A stretch of 64,000 bases of DNA from Defluviimonas salinarum (GTDB taxonomy: Bacteria > Pseudomonadota > Alphaproteobacteria > Rhodobacterales > Rhodobacteraceae), in the NCBI RefSeq assembly GCF_026013545.1, contig NZ_JAPDOG010000020.1, forward strand, positions 1-64,000, read 5' to 3'. Positions 18,724-27,313 of the stretch are shown one piece after another; the stretch's first letter is position 1, and the number at the start of each line of letters is the position of its first letter. The position numbers were made by a program, and so were the translations under genes. The notes beneath the pieces were generated by a model. That model was not told the origin of the DNA. It worked only from the letters and a program-made list of their open reading frames with translations, and did not search any database.

Positions 18724-19584
18724 ATGCGCCATCCCTTCCTGATTTCGCTCTGCATCGCCGGCGTGTCGGTTCTCCCGGCCTGTGAGAAGAACTCGGATGC
18801 CGACGTCAAGCGCGCGATCGAGAGCGTCAACGTCATCGACGAGAGCAACCTCAACGACGTCATGCTGACGGTCGCCGATCCCAACGAATCCGTGGCTTAC
18901 TTCCAGAAAACGGTCGCGCAGTACCCCGACCGGATCGACCTGAAGCGCGGCCTCGCGAAGTCGCTGGTGCGGGCCAAGAAGCCGACCGAAGCCGCGATCG
19001 CCTGGCGGGCCGTCATCGACAGCGCCGAAGGCACCAATGAAGACCGCGTCGCGCTGGCCGACGCGCTGATCCGCGCCAATGATTGGAAGAAGGCCGAGGC
19101 TGAACTGGCGCAGATCCCGCCGACCCATGAGACCTACGATCGCTACCGTATCGAGGCAATGGTGGCGGATGCGAACAAGAAGTGGTCCAAGGCCGACAGC
19201 TTCTACGAAACCGCCGTCGGCCTGACCACGCGGCCGTCGGGCGTGCTCAACAACTGGGGCTACTCGAAGCTGACCCGCGGCGATTTCGCCGGCGCGGAGA
19301 AGCTGTTCTCCGAGGCGCTGACCTACGACCGGTCCTCCTTCACCACCAAGAACAACCTCGTCCTCGCTCGCTCGGCGCAGCGCAAATATGACATGCCGAT
19401 CGTGCCGATGACCCAGCAGGAACGGGCGGAACTGCTCTATACCGCCGGCCTGACCGCGATCAAGCATGGCGACGTGACCATCGGACAAGGTCTTCTCGAG
19501 GATGCCGTCGAGACCAGCCCGCGCTACTTCGACCAGGCGGCCCGCGCGCTCGAGACGCTCAACGCCAGCGTGACGAAGGGTTGA
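18724..19584 (+). CDS. TPR lipoprotein (second TadD-like protein)
   Basis: 286 residues. Likely lipoprotein (SLCIAGVSVLPAC) with five or so TPR-like helix pairs: LAKSLVRAKKPTEAAIAWRA, LADALIRANDWKKAEAELA, NNWGYSKLTRGDFAGAEKLF and YTAGLTAIKHGDVTIGQGLL. It is larger and more divergent than TadD. Two TPR proteins side by side are common at the end of Tad operons. It is 27 bases after tadD with AAAGGA upstream, so it belongs to the same transcript. Confidence 0.87.
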   Translation: MRHPFLISLCIAGVSVLPACEKNSDADVKRAIESVNVIDESNLNDVMLTVADPNESVAYFQKTVAQYPDRIDLKRGLAKSLVRAKKPTEAAIAWRAVIDSAEGTNEDRVALADALIRANDWKKAEAELAQIPPTHETYDRYRIEAMVADANKKWSKADSFYETAVGLTTRPSGVLNNWGYSKLTRGDFAGAEKLFSEALTYDRSSFTTKNNLVLARSAQRKYDMPIVPMTQQERAELLYTAGLTAIKHGDVTIGQGLLEDAVETSPRYFDQAARALETLNASVTKG

Positions 19585-19588
19585 CCCG

Positions 19589-20092
19589 GTGCTCGGCCTG
19601 CCTGCCTCGCAGGCGTATCTGATCCTTCTGATCTGTGTTCTCCCGGTCTGCGCATGGGTTTGCTGGTCGGATCTTCGCTCGATGCGGATCCCCAACGTCG
19701 CGGTCTTTACGCTGGTCGGGATCTATGCGGTCGTAGGGGTCCTCGTCCTGCCGTTAGAGTTCTGGGCGTGGCGCTGGCTCAACCTCGTGGTGGTTCTCGC
19801 GATCGGCTTCGTCCTGAACGCGGTCGCCCATTTCGGTGCTGGCGACGCCAAGTTCGCAGCCGCCGCAGCGCCATTCATCCCGGCGGCCCATGCCGCGCTG
19901 GTGCTGCCGCTGTTCGCCGCCTTCTTGCTCGGTGCCTTCAGCGCCCACCGCCTCCTCCGCGCGATCCCGGCGATTCGGCGGATGACTCCGGACTGGGTGT
20001 CCTGGACGCGCAAGGATTTCCCGATGGGCCTCGCCCTCGTCGGCACGCTCGTCGCCTACCTTGCGATCCGCGCGTTCCTGCCCGAAGCATGA
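19589..20092 (+). CDS. cpaA: Prepilin peptidase CpaA/TadV
   Basis: 167 residues, starting at GTG four bases after the previous stop. It has the two catalytic aspartates of the A24 family: CWSDLRSMRIPN near residue 28 and FGAGDAKF near residue 88. About five membrane helices. It lacks the N-methylation domain of PilD, as expected for the short CpaA form, and should cleave the two Flp pilins after their Gly. Last gene of the Tad operon proper. Confidence 0.92.
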   Translation: MLGLPASQAYLILLICVLPVCAWVCWSDLRSMRIPNVAVFTLVGIYAVVGVLVLPLEFWAWRWLNLVVVLAIGFVLNAVAHFGAGDAKFAAAAAPFIPAAHAALVLPLFAAFLLGAFSAHRLLRAIPAIRRMTPDWVSWTRKDFPMGLALVGTLVAYLAIRAFLPEA

Positions 20093-20429
20093 CGCAATCC
20101 GGGCGCAATCGCTCCGGCCTCGGTGCAGCGCGGGCCGCGGCTCCGCCAGTCCGAGTTGTGCACGGTGCTGATTCATGCCGCTACGTCACCTCCATGCGCA
20201 AACCGGTCGCGGCGAGCGCCTCCCCCGAGCGGGTTCGACCTGCGGGCAACACCCGCTGCGGCAATGACAAAGCTAGGCCAATTGCCGCCTCGATCCGGAT
20301 TTGTTTCCATTTTTTGGCCACAATGCCCCGGCACATTGCCGCTGTGAATCCCGTTGCAGATCGAGGGTTGTCGCGCGTGTCACAGCCCGTGCGCTGCCGT
20401 CGACTGGCGTCCAAGGAGGCCCCGACCCG
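20093..20429 (+). promoter_or_regulatory. Intergenic region before the AAA+ ATPase gene
   Basis: 337 bases with no supportable gene. I see only weak structures: GCGGGT/ACCCGC arms 16 bases apart near 20230-20257, and CAATG/CATTG around 20320. The stretch GGATTTGTTTCCATTTTTTGG (about 20298-20318) is AT-rich and a plausible promoter area. The start of the ATPase gene has a strong AAGGAGG. Confidence 0.4.
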
Positions 20430-21740
20430 ATGAACATGCAGGTACCCAACGTCGTCGCGCCCTCCCCGCCGCGCTCTCTGGCAGAGACCGGCCTTTCCGT
20501 CGTGATGTTGCGCGACTTGCTCCTCAAGACCATGTTCCGCATGAATCTGGAGCGTGCCTCGGAGATTTCGCGGATCATCGCCCTACCCCTGCCCGTCACG
20601 CAGGAACTGATCGACCTTGCGCGCGGCCAGAAACTCCTGGAGGCCACGGGCACGCTGCACGCGAATTCCGGCGGCGAGATGGGGTATCAGCTCGCCGATG
20701 CCGGCAAGGCGCGCGCGCTCGATGCGCTGAGTCAGTCGGAATACTACGGCGCGGCGCCGGTCCCGCTAGAGGTCTATCGCGAGCAGGTCCGGAAACAATC
20801 GATCCGCAATGTGCAGATGACGCGCCAGCAACTCACCGGCGCGATGGGCCACCTGATCCTGCCCGACGAGCTTCTCGACCATCTCGGGCCCGCCGTCGGC
20901 GCGGGGCGTTCGATCCTGATGTACGGACCACCGGGCAACGGCAAATCCTCGATCTCGAACGGCATCCGCGATGCGATCGGCGACAAGATCTACGTCCCGA
21001 AGGCGGTCGAGTATTCCGGCCAGGTGATCACGGTCTACGATCCGATCGTGCATTCCGCGGCCGAGGCGTCGGTCGACGATCCGACGAGCCTGCGCCGCAC
21101 GTCGAACCGCTTCGACAACCGCTATGTGCTTTGCGAGCGTCCGACGGTGATCACCGGCGGCGAATTGTCGCTGGAGATGCTCGATCTCACCTACAATCCG
21201 ACGGCCCGGACCTACACCGCGCCGCTGCAGATGAAGGCGACCGGCGGCGTCTTCATCATCGACGACCTCGGTCGCCAGCAGGAGCCGCCGCAGAAGATCG
21301 TCAACCGCTGGATCGTGCCCCTGGAAGAGAACCGCGACATCCTCGCGCTGCAGTCGGGCGAGAAGTTCGAGGTGCCGTTCGACACGCTGGTGATCTTCTC
21401 GACGAACTTCCACCCGAACGAGATCTTCGACAAGGCGGCGCTGCGCCGGATCTTCTTCAAGATCAAGATCGACGGTCCGAACCAGGAGATATTCCTCAAG
21501 ATCTTCGCGATGGTCGCGAAGCGGAAGAACATGCCCCTGGACGAGCAGGCGCTTCTGCACCTCCTGAAGGTCAAGTACCCGACGATCGACAATGTCTATG
21601 CGAACTACCAGCCGGTTTTCCTGATCGACCAGATGATCGCGATCTGCACGTTCGAGGGCATCCCCAACCAGATGTCGCCCGAACTGATCGACCGGGCCTG
21701 GGCCAACATGTTCGTCCGCGACGAGAAGATCATTCACTGA
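20430..21740 (+). CDS. AAA+ ATPase of unknown target, next to the Tad locus
   Basis: 436 residues, soluble. Residues 1-130 look like a winged-helix-type domain (TGLSVVMLRDLLLKTMF, LPLPVTQELIDLARGQKLLE, GYQLADAGKARALDAL). The AAA+ domain has Walker A GPPGNGKSS (166-174), Walker B VFIIDD (274-279), sensor 1 in FSTNFHP and an arginine-finger candidate ALRR (337-340). The start is fixed by AAGGAGG 11 bases upstream. It resembles MoxR-like chaperone ATPases but I cannot name the family. Its position after cpaA suggests a role in pilus or secretion control; that is inference. Its stop overlaps the next start by one base. Confidence 0.8.
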   Translation: MNMQVPNVVAPSPPRSLAETGLSVVMLRDLLLKTMFRMNLERASEISRIIALPLPVTQELIDLARGQKLLEATGTLHANSGGEMGYQLADAGKARALDALSQSEYYGAAPVPLEVYREQVRKQSIRNVQMTRQQLTGAMGHLILPDELLDHLGPAVGAGRSILMYGPPGNGKSSISNGIRDAIGDKIYVPKAVEYSGQVITVYDPIVHSAAEASVDDPTSLRRTSNRFDNRYVLCERPTVITGGELSLEMLDLTYNPTARTYTAPLQMKATGGVFIIDDLGRQQEPPQKIVNRWIVPLEENRDILALQSGEKFEVPFDTLVIFSTNFHPNEIFDKAALRRIFFKIKIDGPNQEIFLKIFAMVAKRKNMPLDEQALLHLLKVKYPTIDNVYANYQPVFLIDQMIAICTFEGIPNQMSPELIDRAWANMFVRDEKIIH

Positions 21741-22546
21741 TGCGTGGAATTGGTATTGCAGGGTCGGCTCGCATCGCGCGACCCTTTCTCGCCCGGCTGA
21801 ACGCCGCTGGAATCATGGCCGAGGCCTTCGGCCTTGCGCCGCTCGACGGCGCCGGGCACGAGGCGAGCGCCGCCGAGGCCGAGGTCTTCGCGAACGGTCT
21901 CACCTGCCTCATTATCGCGCCCCGCGGCATCGCCGAGACGGAGGCGCTGCTGTTCGAGGGGCCGGCCTTCGCCAAACGCGCGGCCAGCCTTCGGACCATC
22001 GTGATCGCGGCGACTCTGTCGCCGCGCTATGTGCGCGCGCTCCGCGGTCGCGTCGGTGACGGGATCGCGCTGATCGACGCGCCCTATACCGGCTCGCTCC
22101 GCGCGGCCGAGGAAGGCCGGCTGTCGTTCTTTATCGGCGGCGAAGAGGATGATATCAGCCGCATCGCACCGGTCTTCGACGAGCTTGGCCACCAAGCGAC
22201 TCGGATGGGCGGCTTCGGTACGGCGATGGCTGCGAAGGTGATGAACGATTTTCTGGCGGCGTCTGCGACCGCGCTGACGCGGATTGCCCTCGACTGGGCC
22301 GAGGCGCAGGGTATCGACGAGGCGCGGCTTCTCGAGATGACTGGCGACACGCTCGATGGCCTCCTGTTGCCGGGCCACGACCTCGCCGATCCGGTCGCGC
22401 CCGGCGGAGGCGCGGTCGACTGCGTCACGACGCTGGTGCGAGAGGTGGAGACGGCGCTCGACACCGCGCTGAAGGGCGCGCATCTGACCCCGCCCCACAA
22501 GGTGCAGGAAATGTTCCGCAGCATGAAGTCGCGGGCGCTGCACTGA
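21740..22546 (+). CDS. NAD(P)-binding beta-hydroxyacid dehydrogenase-like protein
   Basis: 268 residues. The N-terminus GIGIAGSARIARPFL is a shortened Rossmann entry with an altered glycine pattern (GxAGSARIA rather than GxGxMG). YTGSLRAAEEGRLSFFIGGEEDD matches the substrate-binding loop of 3-hydroxyisobutyrate dehydrogenase-type enzymes, and AAKVMNDFLAASATAL carries the catalytic lysine region (KxxND/N). So it is a distant member of that superfamily; substrate unknown. It begins within the stop codon of the AAA+ ATPase (TGATG), so the two are translationally coupled, an odd partnership. No transporter or pathway enzymes adjoin it. Confidence 0.75.
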   Translation: MRGIGIAGSARIARPFLARLNAAGIMAEAFGLAPLDGAGHEASAAEAEVFANGLTCLIIAPRGIAETEALLFEGPAFAKRAASLRTIVIAATLSPRYVRALRGRVGDGIALIDAPYTGSLRAAEEGRLSFFIGGEEDDISRIAPVFDELGHQATRMGGFGTAMAAKVMNDFLAASATALTRIALDWAEAQGIDEARLLEMTGDTLDGLLLPGHDLADPVAPGGGAVDCVTTLVREVETALDTALKGAHLTPPHKVQEMFRSMKSRALH

Positions 22547-22584
22547 GCTTGGCGCGGGCCGGGCAACGCGCCTAGACTGGGGCC

Positions 22585-24987
22585 ATGCAGCCCCTGCCCG
22601 CCCCTATTTCCGACTGGTTCGCGTCCCGCGGCTGGCAGATCCATCCGCACCAGCAGGCGCTTCTGGATCGCGCCGGCAACCCCGCGCTCCTCCTCGTGGC
22701 ACCGACCGGCGGAGGCAAGACGCTTGCCGGTTTTCTGCCGACGCTTGTCGAATTGACGGGTGGGACGCAGGCCGGCTTGCACACGCTCTACATTTCGCCC
22801 CTGAAGGCGCTGGCGGCCGATATCCGTCGCAACCTGACGGTGCCGGCGACGGAGATGGGCCTGCCGATCCGGATCGAGGATCGCACCGGCGACACCTCGC
22901 AAGCCAGGCGCCGTCGCCAGCGGGCCGATCCGCCACATATCCTCCTCACGACGCCGGAAAGCCTCGCGCTGCTCCTGAGCTACCAGGACGCGCCGCGCAT
23001 CTTCGCGGGGCTTTCGCGCGTGATCGTCGACGAGGTCCACGCGCTCGCGGAATCGAAGCGGGGCGACCAGCTCATGCTGTGCCTCGCCCGGCTTTCGCGG
23101 CTGGCGCCGGGGCTGCGCCGCGTCGGGCTCTCGGCCACGGTCGAGGATCCCGACGCCATCGCCCGTTTTCTCGCGCGCCACCCGGACCCCTGCGCGATCA
23201 TTCGTGCCGATCCCGGCCCCGACCCCGATATCGCGATGCTTGAGACCGACACGCCGCCGCCCTGGGCCGGCGGCGGCGGCCGCTACGCGATCCCGGAAGT
23301 GCTCGCCGAGATCCGCCGCCACCGCACGACGCTGGTCTTCCACAACACCCGCGCCCAGGCGGAGCTCTTCTTCCGCGACCTCTGGATGGCCAACGAAGAG
23401 GGCCTGCCGATCGGCATCCACCACGGCTCGCTCGCCCGCGAGGCGCGCGTGAAGGTCGAGGCGGCGATGGTCGCGGGCGAGTTGCGCGCGGTGGTCTGCA
23501 CCGGATCGCTCGACCTCGGCATCGACTGGGGCGATGTGGACCTCGTGATCCAGGTCGGCGCGCCGAAGAACGTCAAGCGGCTCGTGCAGCGGATCGGCCG
23601 CGCGAACCACCGCTACAACGCGCCGTCGAAGGCGCTGCTGGTACCGGCAAACCGCTGGGAGGTGGTCGAGTGCGAGGCCGCCCTGCAAGCGGTGAAGGCG
23701 CATGACCTCGACGGCGACCCACGCGGCCCCGGGCCGCGCGACGTCCTCTGCCAGCACATCCTCATCGCCGCCTGTTCGGGCCCCTTCGACGCGGGCGATC
23801 TTTATTCGGAAGTCACCTCCGCCGGCCCCTACGCCGCGCTCACGCGGGCCGGGTTCGACGCCTGCCTCGAGTTCTGCGCCACCGGCGGCTATGCGCTGAA
23901 GGCCTATGACCGGTGGCAGCGGCTGATGCGGCGCGACGGTCTCTGGTCCCTGCGCGATCCGCGCGCGAGCCGCGACATCCGCATGAATATCGGCACGATC
24001 ACCGATACCGAGATGGTCAAGGTGCGCTGGCAGAACCGGCTTGGCGGCCAGCCCCTCGGCGAGGTCGAGGAGGCTTTCGCCGCGACGCTGACACCGGGCG
24101 AGACCTTCCTCATCGGCGGCCAGGTGGTGCGCTATGTCGGATTGCGCGAGATGGCGCTGGAGGTGGCCCCGGCCCCCGGCCGGGAACCGAAGATCGCGGT
24201 CTATTCCGGCACCAAGTTCTCCACCTCGACGCAGCTTTGCGACCGCATCCTCGCGATGCTCGGGCAGGAGAGTTGGCCCGACCTGCCAGCGTCGACCGCG
24301 GAATGGCTGGCGCTTCAGCGCGAGGTCTCGCGCCTGCCCGCACCCGACCGGCTGCTGGTCGAGACCTTCCCGGCCGAGGGCCGGCCGCATCTCTGCGCCT
24401 ACGGCTTCGCCGGCAAGGCGGCGCAGCAGACGCTCGGGCTGCTCCTGACCAAACGCATGGAGGAGGAAGGGCTGAACCCGCTCGGCTTCGTCGCGACCGA
24501 TTACGCGACCCTGATCTGGGGGCTCGACGCGGTGCCCGATCCGGCGCCGCTCTTCGACCGGGCGGCATTGCGCGAGGGGCTGGAGGGCTGGCTTGCCGGC
24601 AACGCGGTGATGAAGCGGACCTTTCGAAACGTGGCGCTCGTCGCCGGGCTCATCGCGCGCAACCATCCCGGCGCGCGCAAATCGGGACGGCAGGCGACCT
24701 TTTCCTCCGACATCCTCTACGACACGCTGCGGCGCTACGATCCGGGCCATCTGTTGCTCGAGGTCACCCGCGAGGAGGCGATGCGCGGGCTCGTCAGCTT
24801 CGGCCGGATCGAGGCGATGCTGGACCGCGCCGGAGGCCGGATCGACCTTCTCGCCCTGCCGCGTGTGACGCCCTTCGCGGCGCCCCTGTTCCTCGAGCAC
24901 GGGCGCGTCCCGGTCGAGGGGGCGGCGCGCGAGCGGCTGATGGATGCGGCGGCGGAGCGGCTGATGGCGGAGGCTGGGCTCGGCTGA
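22585..24987 (+). CDS. Ligase-associated DNA damage response DEXH-box helicase (Lhr-like)
   Basis: 800 residues. Helicase motifs in order: APTGGGKTLAGFLP (I), TTPES, DEVHAL (II), LSATV (III), GSLDLGIDWGDVDLVIQ (V) and QRIGRANHRY (VI). The C-terminal half is the Lhr-type winged-helix and beta-barrel part (TFLIGGQVVRYVGLREMALEV). This shorter Lhr-like form occurs beside PdeM and an ATP-dependent ligase in many proteobacteria. It unwinds DNA or DNA/RNA hybrids using ATP. Here it is followed by PdeM but no ligase gene. GTG/ATG alternatives are not needed: the ATG at 22585 gives the expected start PLPAPISDWFASRGW. Confidence 0.93.
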   Translation: MQPLPAPISDWFASRGWQIHPHQQALLDRAGNPALLLVAPTGGGKTLAGFLPTLVELTGGTQAGLHTLYISPLKALAADIRRNLTVPATEMGLPIRIEDRTGDTSQARRRRQRADPPHILLTTPESLALLLSYQDAPRIFAGLSRVIVDEVHALAESKRGDQLMLCLARLSRLAPGLRRVGLSATVEDPDAIARFLARHPDPCAIIRADPGPDPDIAMLETDTPPPWAGGGGRYAIPEVLAEIRRHRTTLVFHNTRAQAELFFRDLWMANEEGLPIGIHHGSLAREARVKVEAAMVAGELRAVVCTGSLDLGIDWGDVDLVIQVGAPKNVKRLVQRIGRANHRYNAPSKALLVPANRWEVVECEAALQAVKAHDLDGDPRGPGPRDVLCQHILIAACSGPFDAGDLYSEVTSAGPYAALTRAGFDACLEFCATGGYALKAYDRWQRLMRRDGLWSLRDPRASRDIRMNIGTITDTEMVKVRWQNRLGGQPLGEVEEAFAATLTPGETFLIGGQVVRYVGLREMALEVAPAPGREPKIAVYSGTKFSTSTQLCDRILAMLGQESWPDLPASTAEWLALQREVSRLPAPDRLLVETFPAEGRPHLCAYGFAGKAAQQTLGLLLTKRMEEEGLNPLGFVATDYATLIWGLDAVPDPAPLFDRAALREGLEGWLAGNAVMKRTFRNVALVAGLIARNHPGARKSGRQATFSSDILYDTLRRYDPGHLLLEVTREEAMRGLVSFGRIEAMLDRAGGRIDLLALPRVTPFAAPLFLEHGRVPVEGAARERLMDAAAERLMAEAGLG

Positions 24988-25014
24988 GGCGATGGCCGGG
25001 GCGGCTGCGTCGAC

Positions 25015-25066
25015 GGCCGGGGGCGCGGCCCCCGGACCCCCCGGGGTACTTGGGCAATGAAGAAGA
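25015..25066 (+). repeat. Dispersed palindromic intergenic repeat, copy 1
   Basis: GC-rich palindromic head (GGGGGCGCGGCCCCCGG and ACCCCCCGGGGT) ending in a less GC-rich tail GGCAATGAAGAAG. The second copy, inverted, lies at 42143-42199 with the same order of parts. It fits between the helicase and pdeM genes and may act as a terminator or transcript-processing structure. Confidence 0.75.
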
Positions 25067-25107
25067 CGGGATTGTTTTTTCATTGGTTGCGGGGCAGGAA
25101 CGCGGGC

Positions 25108-25770
25108 ATGAGCGCATACGCATTCACTCTTGCAGGCGCGGCGCTGACCGCGCTGCCGTCCGGGGCGCTCCATTGGGCGGACCAAGGTTGCCTGACCGTT
25201 TCCGACCTGCATCTCGGGCGTTCCGAACGCTACGCGCGTCGAGCGGGAGCGCTGCTGCCGCCCTACGAGATCGTGGAGACGCTCTCGCGGCTCGATGCCG
25301 ATCTCGCGGCCACCGGCGCGGGGATGGTGATCTGTCTCGGCGACACGTTCGACGATCTTCGGGCGGCGGAGCTGGGCGAGGCGCATGCGCTCTGGCTCGC
25401 GCGGCTGATGGCCGGGCGGCGCTGGGTCTGGATCGAGGGCAACCACGATCCCGGCCCGGTGGGGCTCGGCGGTGAGCACCGGGCGGAGTTGCGGCTCGGG
25501 CCGCTAACCTTCCGGCACATCGCCGAGACGGGGGCGGCGGGCGAGGTCTCGGGCCATTACCATCCGAAGGCGCGGCTTGCGGGCCAGGCGCGGCCCTGCT
25601 TTCTTGTCGATGACGCGCGGGTAATCCTGCCCGCCTACGGCACCTATACCGGCGGGCTTTCCTGCGATGACCGGGCGCTCGCCGGGCTGATGGCGCCGGG
25701 GGCGCTCGCGGTGCTGACCGGCCGTGTCGCGCGGGCGGTACCGATGCCGCGACGGAGGGGGGACGGATGA
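25108..25770 (+). CDS. pdeM: Ligase-associated DNA damage response endonuclease PdeM
   Basis: 220 residues of the calcineurin-type metallophosphoesterase fold: VSDLHLGRSE, LGDTFDD, EGNHDP and SGHYHP give the metal-binding Asp, His, Asn set. Length and motifs match PdeM, the nuclease encoded with the Lhr-like helicase and a ligase. It should act on DNA ends or flaps in a repair pathway. The ATG at 25108 has GGCAGGAA upstream; an earlier in-frame ATG would start inside the intergenic repeat. It overlaps the thioesterase gene by four bases. Confidence 0.93.
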   Translation: MSAYAFTLAGAALTALPSGALHWADQGCLTVSDLHLGRSERYARRAGALLPPYEIVETLSRLDADLAATGAGMVICLGDTFDDLRAAELGEAHALWLARLMAGRRWVWIEGNHDPGPVGLGGEHRAELRLGPLTFRHIAETGAAGEVSGHYHPKARLAGQARPCFLVDDARVILPAYGTYTGGLSCDDRALAGLMAPGALAVLTGRVARAVPMPRRRGDG

Positions 25771-26201
25771 GCGGGACGGTCGATCCCGGCCGCGAGGCCA
25801 AGGTGCGGGCAAGCTTCGCCCGCCAGAACCTGATGGCGACCTTCGGCGCCGAGATCGTCGCGCTCGGGCCCGGCGAATGCCGGATCGAGGCGCCGATCCT
25901 TCCCGCCGCGCGCCAGCAGCATGAAGTCGGTCATGCCGGTCTGACCTTTGCCCTCGGCGACAGTGCAGCGGGCTATGCCGCGCTCACGCTGATGCCGGAG
26001 GAGGCGGAGGTGATGACGGCCGAGATGAAGATCAACCTCCTCGCCCCCGCGCGCGGCGAGCGGCTCGTCGCCACCGGCCGCGTCGTGAAGGCCGGCCGGC
26101 GGCTCACCGTCGTCACCGCCGAGGTCGCGGTAGAGGCGGCGGGCGAGACCCGCCTGATCGCCGTCCTCCAGGGCACGATGGTCGCGGTCATTCCGGGCTG
26201 A
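25767..26201 (+). CDS. PaaI-family hotdog thioesterase
   Basis: 144 residues. The hotdog-fold pattern is seen in QQHEVGHAGLTFALGDSAAGYAAL (given as the central helix region) and MTAEMKINLLAPARGERLVATGRVVKAGR. HxxVGHAG aligns with the 'HGG' entry of PaaI-like acyl-CoA thioesterases, and the following Asp in GDSA is the likely catalytic residue. Substrate unknown. Its ATG overlaps the pdeM stop by four bases, which is co-transcription rather than a functional hint. Confidence 0.87.
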   Translation: MSGTVDPGREAKVRASFARQNLMATFGAEIVALGPGECRIEAPILPAARQQHEVGHAGLTFALGDSAAGYAALTLMPEEAEVMTAEMKINLLAPARGERLVATGRVVKAGRRLTVVTAEVAVEAAGETRLIAVLQGTMVAVIPG

Positions 26202-26212
26202 GAGCGGTGCTC

Positions 26213-27295
26213 TCAACCGTGGGTGCGCGCCTTCTCCGGATCGTGGAACGGCAGCGGTGCGACGCGGGCGGTGGTGGTGACGCCGTCCGCAATGACCTCG
26301 AGGACCGTGCCCTCGGCGATGTCCGCCCGGACATGGCCAAGCGCCAGCGACTTCGCCATCCGGTGCGACCAGCAGGGGCTGTTGATCACCCCCACCTCTT
26401 CGCCGCCGAGCGCCAGCGTGCCGGCGAGCATGTCGCCGTGATCGACAATAAGCCCGACATTGCGGATCCTCTCGTGCCCCTTCGCGGCCATCAGCGCCGC
26501 GCGCCCCCGGAACTCCGGTTTCGTCGCGCTTACCGTGAAGCCGAGCCCGACCTCCCAGGGTGTATGGGCCTCGGTCATGTCGTAGCCGTAGAAAAGGAGC
26601 CCCGCCTCGATTCTGACCTTGTCGAGCGCGGTGAAGGAGCAGGGCATCACCCCCGCCTCGACGAGCCGGTCCCAGATCGCGCCAGCCACCTCGGCGCGGG
26701 CGAAGATCTCGTAGCCGCGCTCGCCGGAATAGCCGGTGCGCGAGATCCGGCAGTCATGGCCGAAAAGCCGGGTCGGCATGTGCTGGAAATAGCCGAGCGC
26801 GCCGAGGTCATCCGGCGAGGCCGCGTCGAGGATGTCGAGCACCTTTGGCCCCTGCACCGAGATGTCGTGGAGGTCGTCGTCGAGCGCGAAGGTCACGTCG
26901 CGCCCTGCGGCCGAGGCCGCAAGCAGCGCCATCGTGTCGCCCGAGCCGTGGACGATCATCCATTCGCCGCCGTTGTTGGACACGATCGCATCGTCGGCCA
27001 TCGTGCCCGCTTCGGTCAGGACCGAGAGATAGGCCGACCGGCCGGGCTCGATCCGCGAGATGTCGCGGGTCGTGAGATGATCGAGCACCGAAGCGGCCTC
27101 CGGCCCGCGCACGAAGACCTTCTTCAGGGGCGACATGTCGAACATGCCGGCCGCCTCGCGCACCGCGTCGTGCTCAGCCTCGGGGTCGGTCGCGTAGGTC
27201 CAGGCGGTGCCCATCCCGTTCCAGTCCTCGAGCCCCGACCCGAGCGCGCGGTGGCGCTCGGCAAGGACGGAGGTTCGGCTGAGGGGTGCGGTCAT
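26213..27295 (-). CDS. GcvT-like aminomethyltransferase family protein
   Basis: 360 residues, close to GcvT in length. The GcvT fold shows in EAAGMFDMSPLKKVFVRGP, DHLTTRDIS, ISRTGYSGERGYEI, ALDKVRIEAGLLFYGYDMTE and GLGFTVSATKPEFRGRAAL. TGYSGERG(Y/F)E is the tetrahydrofolate-binding signature. There are no glycine cleavage genes nearby, so it is not the T-protein of that system. With the MttB-like gene 18 bases upstream it probably transfers methyl groups to tetrahydrofolate during breakdown of a methylated amine or sulfonium compound. DmdA is a relative; the exact substrate is unknown. Confidence 0.85.
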   Translation of the reverse strand: MTAPLSRTSVLAERHRALGSGLEDWNGMGTAWTYATDPEAEHDAVREAAGMFDMSPLKKVFVRGPEAASVLDHLTTRDISRIEPGRSAYLSVLTEAGTMADDAIVSNNGGEWMIVHGSGDTMALLAASAAGRDVTFALDDDLHDISVQGPKVLDILDAASPDDLGALGYFQHMPTRLFGHDCRISRTGYSGERGYEIFARAEVAGAIWDRLVEAGVMPCSFTALDKVRIEAGLLFYGYDMTEAHTPWEVGLGFTVSATKPEFRGRAALMAAKGHERIRNVGLIVDHGDMLAGTLALGGEEVGVINSPCWSHRMAKSLALGHVRADIAEGTVLEVIADGVTTTARVAPLPFHDPEKARTHG

Positions 27296-27313
27296 GGGGA
27301 TATCCTTTCGGGG

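Noticed and set aside
20354-21737. An open frame running through the AAA+ ATPase gene in another frame and joining the dehydrogenase
   Set aside because: Only the part after 21740 has family motifs; the upstream part is a shadow. The start of the dehydrogenase is the ATG at 21740.
22084-25479. A 1131-codon open frame on the minus strand across the dehydrogenase, helicase and pdeM genes
   Set aside because: It is the antisense shadow of high-GC genes: residue composition is Arg/Asp/Gly/His-rich, with no domain, and it covers three well-supported plus-strand genes.
26213-27295. Glycine cleavage T-protein identity of the GcvT-like gene
   Set aside because: No gcvH or gcvP nearby, and the partner is an MttB-like methyltransferase.
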